A stretch of DNA of 64,000 nucleotides from positions 117,497-181,496 of the forward strand of contig JBOGXA010000003.1 in the NCBI GenBank assembly GCA_050694175.1, given 5' to 3'. How positions within the stretch are numbered: position 1 is the first letter of the stretch; each line of letters starts with the position of its first letter. Below are positions 58,805-64,000 of this stretch, piece by piece. Source of the stretch: JBOGXA01 sp050694175. GTDB lineage: Bacteria; Actinomycetota; CADDZG01; WHSQ01. Below the pieces are notes generated by a model. It searched no databases, was not told the origin of the DNA, and saw only the letters and a program-made list of their open reading frames with translations. A program made the translations under genes and the position numbers.

Positions 58805-59235
58805 GGGTGCTGGTCATCCACGGCCCGAACCTGAATCTCTTGGGGTCGCGGGAGATGGCGGTGTACGGATCGACGACGCTCGGCGAGGTCGACGATGCGG
58901 TCCGGGAAGAGGCGCGCGACCTCGGTGTCGAGGTTGCAATCCACCAGACCCAGCGCGAGGGAGAGATCATCGAACTGCTCCATTCCGGGATCGATTCGGT
59001 GGGCGGAGCGTTGTTGAACCCGGCTGCGTACTCGCACACGAGTCGCGCGATAGCGGACGCGATCCGCGCGGTCCCATATCCGGTGATCGAGGTGCACCTG
59101 TCGAATATCCATGCGCGGGAGGAATGGAGGCGGCGGTCGGTTACCGCCGAAGCCGCTCGCGGCATCGTTGCGGGTTTCGGTACCGGCTCCTACACGAACG
59201 CTCTGCGCGCCCTCGTCGGACTGGCGGGGGATTGA
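58801..59235 (+). CDS. aroQ: Type II 3-dehydroquinate dehydratase
   Basis: 144 aa from GTG overlapping the aroK-aroB stop. Step 3 of the shikimate pathway. Signatures: VLVIHGPNLNLLGSREMAVY (active-site Tyr), HQTQREGEIIELLH, LLNPAAYSHTSRAIADAI and IEVHLSNIHAREEWRRRS. Dodecameric enzyme in known members. Stop overlaps pepQ (TGATG). Confidence 0.97.
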   Translation: MRVLVIHGPNLNLLGSREMAVYGSTTLGEVDDAVREEARDLGVEVAIHQTQREGEIIELLHSGIDSVGGALLNPAAYSHTSRAIADAIRAVPYPVIEVHLSNIHAREEWRRRSVTAEAARGIVAGFGTGSYTNALRALVGLAGD

Positions 59236-60302
59236 TGGACCACGAGGGTCGCATCGCGAAGGTTGTCGATGCGGTGGGAGGCAAGAACGTCGACGCCCTG
59301 CTCGTCACCGACTTGACCAACGTTCGCTACCTCACGGGGTTCTCGGGGACGAACGCACAAGTGCTGGTGAGCGCGACGGAGGCGACATTTTTCTCAGACC
59401 CGCGCTACAGGGCGCGCGCGACCGAGCTCGTATCGGGAGCGGAGGTCGTCATCTACCCCGACCGGCTCACGGACGTCCTGTCCGATCACCTCTCGGGTAG
59501 ACGCCTAGGGGTCGAGGCCCACAGCATGACGCTGCTGGGTAAGTCGGGCCTCGAGGATGCTCTCGAAGACGTCGAGATCGAGCCCGTGAGCGGTGTGATC
59601 GAGGACCTGAGAAGGATTAAGGAGCCCGCGGAACTCGAGCTCATCAGGAAGGCCGTCGCCATCGGGGACGAGGTGTTCTCGTCGGTGCTGGAGGGGGTCG
59701 CCCCCGGCTCGAGCGAGCGCGAGGTCGCTCTCGGCATCGAGGTGGGGCTGCGAACGACGGGTGCTGAAAGGGTCTCGTTCGAACCCATTGTGGGGTCGGG
59801 CCCCCTCAGCGCGCACATCCACCACACCCCGTCCGATCGCGTGTTCGAGAAGGGCGATCTCGTGCTCCTCGATTTTGGATGCGTGGTCGAGGGGTACTGC
59901 TCGGACCTGACGCGCACCGTCGTGCTCGGAGCCGCGACCGACGATCAGCGTGATCTCTATTCCTTGGTTCTGGAGGCGCAACGCAGAGGCATCGAGTTCG
60001 TTGCCGCGGGTGCCTCGGGACCAGACGTCGACGCCGCGGCTCGCAGTGTGATCGACGGTGGAGGACACGGAGACGATTTCGGGCACGGGCTCGGCCACGG
60101 GGTCGGCCTCGACGTCCACGAAGCTCCGCGCCTGCACCGCGCGTCAACGGACACACTGGTGGCGGGTGACGTCGTGACCGTCGAACCCGGCGTCTACGTG
60201 GCGGGGGTAGGTGGCGTGCGGATCGAGGACTGCGTGTGGGTGCGCGACGGCGGAGCCGTGGTGCTCGGCGGCGCGCCCAAGGATCAGCTGCTCGAGCTGT
60301 GA
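59235..60302 (+). CDS. pepQ: Xaa-Pro peptidase (M24 family)
   Basis: 355 aa. N-terminal creatinase-like domain (residues 1-130) and pita-bread catalytic domain. Metal ligands: LLDFGCVVEGYCSDLTRTV (two Asp), GHGLGHGVGLDVHEAPRL (His), VVTVEPGVYVAG (Glu) and GVRIEDCV (Glu). It cleaves Xaa-Pro bonds in dipeptides or peptide ends. Location between aroQ and efp is typical of Actinomycetota and Firmicutes. Confidence 0.93.
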   Translation: MDHEGRIAKVVDAVGGKNVDALLVTDLTNVRYLTGFSGTNAQVLVSATEATFFSDPRYRARATELVSGAEVVIYPDRLTDVLSDHLSGRRLGVEAHSMTLLGKSGLEDALEDVEIEPVSGVIEDLRRIKEPAELELIRKAVAIGDEVFSSVLEGVAPGSSEREVALGIEVGLRTTGAERVSFEPIVGSGPLSAHIHHTPSDRVFEKGDLVLLDFGCVVEGYCSDLTRTVVLGAATDDQRDLYSLVLEAQRRGIEFVAAGASGPDVDAAARSVIDGGGHGDDFGHGLGHGVGLDVHEAPRLHRASTDTLVAGDVVTVEPGVYVAGVGGVRIEDCVWVRDGGAVVLGGAPKDQLLEL

Positions 60303-60318
60303 CGAGGGGGGCGCCTGC

Positions 60319-60876
60319 ATGATCTCGACGAACGATATGCGGCCGGGCCAGACTCTGGAGCTGGACGGAACGCTGTTCACAATCGTCAACTACCAGCACG
60401 TCAAGCCCGGGAAGGGGCAGGCGTTCGTCAAGACGAAACTCAAGAACGTCAAGAGCGGTGCGGTCGTCGAGCGAACGTTCCGCGCCGACGAGAAAGTGAA
60501 CCTTGCCGTTCTCGACAAGCGTGAGATGCAGTTCCTCTATCCGGACGAAGCCGGCCTTGTCTTCATGGACAACGAGACATTTGATCAGATCCACGTGGAC
60601 CCTGGTCTCTTGGGGGACACGGTCAGGTTCTTGAAGGATGGGACTGTGTGTCTCGTCCCCGTCTACGAGGGGACGCCGGTGGGGGCAGAGCTACCCGTGA
60701 CCGTGCAGCTCCAGGTGAGCGAGACGGAACCCGGAATGAAGGGCGATCGAGTGGCGGGGGCCCTCAAGCCCGCCACACTCGAAACCGGCGCAACGGTGCA
60801 GGTGCCGCTGTTCGTCGAGCCGGGCGAACGGATAAAGGTCGACACACGTACCGGCGAGTACATCTCGAGGGCGTGA
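60319..60876 (+). CDS. efp: Elongation factor P
   Basis: 185 aa, three beta-barrel domains. Relieves ribosome stalling at polyproline. The tip loop is HVKPGKGQAF, with Lys at the site modified in some bacteria; the flanking residues match the unmodified or differently modified actinobacterial type. The last domain has GDRVAGALKPATLETGATVQ and VDTRTGEYISRA. A likely client in this window is the polyproline protein at 41.8-42.2 kb. Confidence 0.97.
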   Translation: MISTNDMRPGQTLELDGTLFTIVNYQHVKPGKGQAFVKTKLKNVKSGAVVERTFRADEKVNLAVLDKREMQFLYPDEAGLVFMDNETFDQIHVDPGLLGDTVRFLKDGTVCLVPVYEGTPVGAELPVTVQLQVSETEPGMKGDRVAGALKPATLETGATVQVPLFVEPGERIKVDTRTGEYISRA

Positions 60877-60931
60877 GTTCCGAGCGGTGACGTGACGATG
60901 GAACCACCCACGTGATAATCACCGCGTCTCG

Positions 60932-61399
60932 ATGAAGGTGCGCAGGGCGGCGCGCCGCCTCGCCCTGGACGTCCTATATGAGGCGGAGATAAGGGACATG
61001 CTCCCGCGCGACGCGTGGACGGTTCGGTCGGAGCAGGGGTGGGTGATCCCGGCCGCGGGCGACGACGATCTGATGACGGAGGAGCCGGAGCAGGGGCCTC
61101 CGCACGAAGCACTGGGCTACGGACACGATCTCGTTTCCGGCGTGCAGGCGCATCAGGCAGATATCGACTCGCTCATCGCGCGCTACGCGGACCGCTGGAC
61201 GATCGAACGAATGCCGGTCCTCGATCGCAATATCGTGCGCATCGCTCTCTACGAGCTGGTGTGGGGTGGGGACGTGCCGGTGGCAGTCGTGATCAACGAG
61301 GCCGTAGAGCTGGCGAAGTCGCTGTCGACCGACGACTCGGGCCGGTTCATCAACGGGTTGTTGGGCCGCATTGTGGAGCAAGAGCTGAGCCGCGGATAG
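60932..61399 (+). CDS. nusB: Transcription antitermination factor NusB
   Basis: 155 aa, all-helical. RRAARRLALDVLYEAEIRD at the start, DRWTIERMPVLDRNIVRIAL and VPVAVVINEAVELAKSLS, then FINGLLGRIVEQEL, all NusB signatures. It binds boxA RNA with NusE in rRNA antitermination. It follows efp in the conserved order. Converges with the HxlR-type gene, 4 nt between. Confidence 0.95.
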   Translation: MKVRRAARRLALDVLYEAEIRDMLPRDAWTVRSEQGWVIPAAGDDDLMTEEPEQGPPHEALGYGHDLVSGVQAHQADIDSLIARYADRWTIERMPVLDRNIVRIALYELVWGGDVPVAVVINEAVELAKSLSTDDSGRFINGLLGRIVEQELSRG

Positions 61400-61403
61400 G
61401 AAT

Positions 61404-61823
61404 CTACAGAAAGCGCGTCTCCGGGTCTTCGGCGTCGTCGACGGTGCGCGCGCACGTGGGGCAGTACCAGCGGACGTCCAGCGGGGTCCCACACGCCCGG
61501 TGCGTCGGCGCGGCGTCGGCCCCGCCGCCCGCCCAGTGAGCGAGCATCCGCAGCGCCCCGGCCAGCTCCTTTCCCGCAGCAGACAGCTCGTACTCGAGCC
61601 GCACCGGCTTGGTCGAGTAGGGGCGGGACAGGACGATGCCGTGGCTCTCCAGCTGCTTGAGCCGGGCCGACAGTACGTTCGGCGAGATGCCGGCGACCTC
61701 GTCGGCGAGGTCGTTGAAACGCCGAGGTCCGCCCAGCAGGGAGTGCACGATGAGCAGGCTCCACCGGTCCCCGACGCGCTCGCGCGCGTCGGCGAGGGCG
61801 GGGCGGGTCCCGGCGTCGGCCAT
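61404..61823 (-). CDS. HxlR-family winged-helix transcriptional regulator
   Basis: 139 aa from ATG at 61823; 61856 is an alternative start. HxlR core: RVGDRWSLLIVHSLLGGPRR, FNDLADEVAGISPNVLSARL and KQLESHGIVLSRPYS. Four Cys (one after HRA, two in WYCPTCARTV) give a zinc-ribbon-like tail not usual for short HxlR proteins. It is divergent from the HtrA-like gene, with an ACTTGCAAGT palindrome between, so it probably controls that gene and itself. Confidence 0.88.
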   Translation of the reverse strand: MADAGTRPALADARERVGDRWSLLIVHSLLGGPRRFNDLADEVAGISPNVLSARLKQLESHGIVLSRPYSTKPVRLEYELSAAGKELAGALRMLAHWAGGGADAAPTHRACGTPLDVRWYCPTCARTVDDAEDPETRFL

Positions 61824-61870
61824 ACCTCGAATCCTACGGCTTGCGATCTCGCTCATCCGATGCGATACTA

Positions 61871-61880
61871 ACTTGCAAGT
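61871..61880. promoter_or_regulatory. Palindromic operator candidate for the HxlR regulator
   Basis: ACTTGCAAGT, a perfect 10-bp palindrome flanked by AT-rich sequence in the 83-nt gap between the regulator and the divergent protease gene. The position suits a shared operator. Confidence 0.6.
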
Positions 61881-61906
61881 CAATATCTAGTAGTGAGGAG
61901 AACACC

Positions 61907-62803
61907 ATGGGTATCGTCGACGAGCTCGAGTCCGGTGTCCGCCAGGTGGCCGACGCCGTGGGGCGATCCGTGGTCGGGGTTGCGGGGGCGCGCTCGGCGG
62001 GCTCGGGCATCGTGATCGGGCCCGGGCGAGTGGTAACGAACGCCCACAACCTGCGCCGGGGGACGGTGACGGTCACTTTCGCCGACGGGCGCACCGCCGA
62101 GGGCCGGGCCGCAGGGGTGGACGTGGACGGTGACGTCGCCGTTCTCGACGTCGATACCGCAGACGCCCCCGCTCTCTCGTGGTCCGAGAACAACGGCACA
62201 CCCCGGATCGGTGACGCAGTGTTCGCGCTGGCCAACCCCGGCGGGAGGGGGCTGCGCGTCACGTTCGGCCTCGTGTCCGGGACCGAGCGCAGCTTCCGAG
62301 GCCCGCGCGGGCGCCGCATCTCGGGAAGCATCGAGCACACCGCGCCGCTGCTCCCCGGGTCCTCGGGCGGGCCGGTCGTCGATCGCTCGGGACGCCTGCT
62401 GGGGATCAACACCAACCGGCTCGGAGAGGGCTTCTACCTCGCCCTCCCGGCCGACCCCGCGCTGCGCGAGCGGATCGACGCGCTGGGACGGGGGCAGACG
62501 CCGTCGTCTCTCCGGCTCGGGATCGCGGTCGCTCCCGCCTATGTCGCACGCGGAATGCGCCGGGCCGTGGGTCTCGATGAGATCGACGGCCTCCTGGTCC
62601 GGGGAGTCGAGGAAGGGGGCCCGGCGGATCGGGCGGGGATCGCGGAGGGGGATCTGATCGTGGCGGTCGGAGATCGTCAGATCGCGACCGCCGACGACCT
62701 CTTCGAGGTGCTCGCTGCTTCCACCGACTCCCTCGAGCTCAAGCTCGTGCGCGGGACCGAGGAACGAACCGTGACGGTGACGCCGGAAGGCTCTGAGAAG
62801 TGA
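61907..62803 (+). CDS. HtrA-like trypsin/PDZ serine protease without signal peptide (1)
   Basis: 298 aa. GAGGAG 6 nt before the ATG fixes the start. Trypsin-like triad: His in VTNAHNLRRG, Asp in GDVAVLDVDT, Ser in LLPGSSGGPVVD. PDZ domain at about 200-295 (GGPADRAGIAEGDLIVAVGD). No signal peptide or membrane helix, so it seems cytoplasmic, unusual for HtrA proteins. It is divergent from an HxlR regulator and followed by a related gene. Confidence 0.85.
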   Translation: MGIVDELESGVRQVADAVGRSVVGVAGARSAGSGIVIGPGRVVTNAHNLRRGTVTVTFADGRTAEGRAAGVDVDGDVAVLDVDTADAPALSWSENNGTPRIGDAVFALANPGGRGLRVTFGLVSGTERSFRGPRGRRISGSIEHTAPLLPGSSGGPVVDRSGRLLGINTNRLGEGFYLALPADPALRERIDALGRGQTPSSLRLGIAVAPAYVARGMRRAVGLDEIDGLLVRGVEEGGPADRAGIAEGDLIVAVGDRQIATADDLFEVLAASTDSLELKLVRGTEERTVTVTPEGSEK

Positions 62804-62873
62804 GCGGTCGTCTCGACGAGCGCGGGCATTGCCTCCAGGCGCCGTCGCTGCAAGCGATGTCGCCGGCCAGAGA

Positions 62874-62889
62874 GGCCTCTGCAGAGGCC
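62874..62889. promoter_or_regulatory. 16-bp perfect palindrome before the second protease gene
   Basis: GGCCTCTGCAGAGGCC, 20 nt before the second protease ATG, close to its ribosome-binding site AGGAGG. It may be an operator or an RNA hairpin. A further small hairpin (TCGCT-GCA-AGCGA) precedes it. Confidence 0.45.
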
Positions 62890-62909
62890 GTATCTAGGAG
62901 GAAGCAAGG

Positions 62910-63881
62910 ATGACCCCGAACGCGCTCGAGGAAGCCGCGGCCCTCGACGCCTACTCGCGCATCGTCACCTCGGTCGCCGACCAGTTGATCCCCTCGGTCG
63001 CCAGCCTCAAGGTGATGGAGCCCGTGCGCGGGGGCCGGCGGATGGTGGGCGCCGGGTCGGCGGTGGTCGTGACTCCCGACGGGTTCCTGCTGACGTCCGC
63101 TCACGTCGTTCGCGCCGGTACGGGAGGGTCCGCGTCTTTCTCCGATGGGCGCGAGTTCCGATTCGAGATCGTGGGGACCGACCCCCTGTCGGACCTCGCA
63201 GTGATCCGCGCTCCCGGCGGGGAGCTCACCGCCGCCGCACTGGGGGACGCCGGATCCCTGCGCGTCGGGCAGCTCGTGGTCGCCGTCGGCAACCCTCTCG
63301 GTTTCGAGGGGTCGGTGACGGCCGGAGTCGTGAGCGCGCTCGGGCGGTCGTTCGTGGCGCGCGGGAACCGCAACCTGCGCACAGTCGAGAACGTCATCCA
63401 GACGGACGCCGCGCTTCACCCCGGGAACTCGGGCGGAGCCCTGTCCGACAGCACCGGACACCTGGTCGGGATCAACACGGCGCTCGTTGGGCCGGGAGTC
63501 GGCCAGGGCTTGGGACTTGCCGTGCCCATCAATGAGACGACCCGAAAGATAATCGGATCGCTGATGGCCGAGGGCCGGGTGCGACGAGCGTGGCTCGGAG
63601 TCGCCGGCGGACCGCGGCCGCTTCCACCCAAGGCCGCTCGCGAGGTCGAGCGGGATCACGGAGTTGAGGTCGTGCAAGTCATCGAGGGGAGTCCGGCGGC
63701 GGGCGCAGGTATCCGAGCCGAGGACATCGTCCTCGACGTCGACGGCATTCCCACACAGGAGGCCGGCGATCTACAACGACTGATGACCGGCGATCTGATC
63801 GATCGGACGGTTCTCGTTCGGGTCTGGCGCGAGGGCCGGGTGGTTCCGCTCTACGTCACCCCGGCGGAGCTGACCGACTGA
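62910..63881 (+). CDS. HtrA-like trypsin/PDZ serine protease without signal peptide (2)
   Basis: 323 aa. Triad: His in LTSAHVVRAG, Asp in DPLSDLAVIRAP, Ser in LHPGNSGGALSD. PDZ-like C-terminus: VIEGSPAAGAGIRAEDIVLD. The HtrA pattern is closer to standard DegP-type than its neighbour, yet there is again no signal peptide. AGGAGG lies before the ATG. Tandem with the first protease, perhaps a duplicated cytoplasmic stress module. Confidence 0.88.
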   Translation: MTPNALEEAAALDAYSRIVTSVADQLIPSVASLKVMEPVRGGRRMVGAGSAVVVTPDGFLLTSAHVVRAGTGGSASFSDGREFRFEIVGTDPLSDLAVIRAPGGELTAAALGDAGSLRVGQLVVAVGNPLGFEGSVTAGVVSALGRSFVARGNRNLRTVENVIQTDAALHPGNSGGALSDSTGHLVGINTALVGPGVGQGLGLAVPINETTRKIIGSLMAEGRVRRAWLGVAGGPRPLPPKAAREVERDHGVEVVQVIEGSPAAGAGIRAEDIVLDVDGIPTQEAGDLQRLMTGDLIDRTVLVRVWREGRVVPLYVTPAELTD

Positions 63882-63960
63882 TACACCTCCTGCATATCCA
63901 CCGCTGAGCTTCGGAAGTCTGCGACAAGGAGCCCAACGGTCCCTCTCAGAGGAGGTGGTC

Positions 63961-64000
63961 ATGGGCTTCATCGGCGGAGATCTACGGGAAAGCTTCATCG
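63961..64000 (+). CDS. Start of an unidentified gene (partial, cut by window end)
   Basis: AGAGGAGGTGGTC directly before ATG at 63961 is a strong ribosome-binding site. Thirteen codons are visible (MGFIGGDLRESFI), too few to identify a product. Confidence 0.5.
   Translation, partial: MGFIGGDLRESFI

Noticed and set aside
1..64000. tRNA or rRNA genes, CRISPR arrays, insertion sequences, replication origin
   Set aside because: No cloverleaf with GTTCGA-type T loop in a gene gap, no spaced repeats, no transposase or integrase motif, and no DnaA-box cluster were seen.

Overview
The window is about 64 kb of GC-rich DNA with dense, short-spaced genes, frequent GTG/TTG starts and many 4-nt stop/start overlaps. 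Gene order points to a deep-branching, probably unicellular member of the Actinomycetota. The backbone secD-secF-apt-relA ... hisS-aspS-rarA ... alaS-ruvX-mltG-aroE ... aroC-aroK/aroB-aroQ-pepQ-efp-nusB is the order I know from Actinomycetota. The pilus locus has PilM, PilN, PilO and a PilP-like protein but no secretin PilQ, which suits a cell without an outer membrane. No tRNA, rRNA, CRISPR array, transposase or integrase was seen.

Layout. (1) 1-14.2 kb is housekeeping: the end of secD, then secF, apt, a DUF7662-like gene, bifunctional relA/spoT, a lipoprotein penicillin-binding protein, dtd, a split transketolase on the minus strand, hisS, aspS and rarA. A single AbiEi/DUF559-type gene sits between aspS and rarA and is bounded at both ends by related 34-nt near-palindromes. 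(2) 14.4-33.7 kb is a cell-surface polysaccharide region: a secreted protein with a CBM96/DNRLRE-like end, a flippase, two sulfotransferases, an APH-fold kinase, a metallophosphatase, two Wzz-like proteins, an O-antigen-ligase-like protein, GT4 and GT2 glycosyltransferases, an alkaline-phosphatase-superfamily enzyme, an ATP-grasp enzyme, a polysaccharide deacetylase, and two paralogous secreted proteins. From 22 kb on, genes alternate strands and their convergent 3' ends overlap. (3) 33.9-39.0 kb returns to housekeeping: a 53-aa membrane protein, alaS, ruvX, mltG, aroE. (4) 39.1-56.0 kb is a type IV pilus locus: a Roadblock/MglB-like protein, a DUF4388 protein, a small GTPase, a polyproline protein, pilB, an unusually long pilT, pilC, pilA, four minor-pilin-like genes, a 67-aa HTH protein, pilM, pilN, pilO and a pilP-like gene. 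(5) 56.1-61.4 kb holds aroC, a fused aroK-aroB, aroQ, pepQ, efp and nusB. (6) 61.4-64 kb holds an HxlR-family regulator divergent from two tandem signal-less HtrA-like serine proteases, and the first 13 codons of another gene.

The most interesting part is the pilus locus, where evidence for cyclic-di-GMP control appears at several levels. A sequence matching the c-di-GMP-I (GEMM) riboswitch lies in the pilA leader. Sites resembling sigma-28/WhiG promoters (TAAA or TTCA, 15-16 nt, then GCCGATAA-like) precede pilB, pilT, pilA and the next pilin operon, with weaker versions before the Roadblock gene and the HTH-pilM operon. In Rubrobacter the WhiG sigma factor, held by RsiG with c-di-GMP, is known to control type IV pili. 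Three proteins of the locus (PilB, PilT, DUF4388 protein) carry MshEN-like paired 24-residue motifs with identical 24+5+24 spacing. Together these suggest that c-di-GMP acts on transcription initiation, on the pilin mRNA and on the motor proteins. The sites are read directly from the sequence; the control circuit is inference.

Two smaller links are worth keeping. The polyproline protein next to the GTPase would be expected to need EF-P, whose gene lies 18 kb downstream. The shikimate pathway is split by the pilus locus, with aroE upstream and aroC-aroKB-aroQ downstream.
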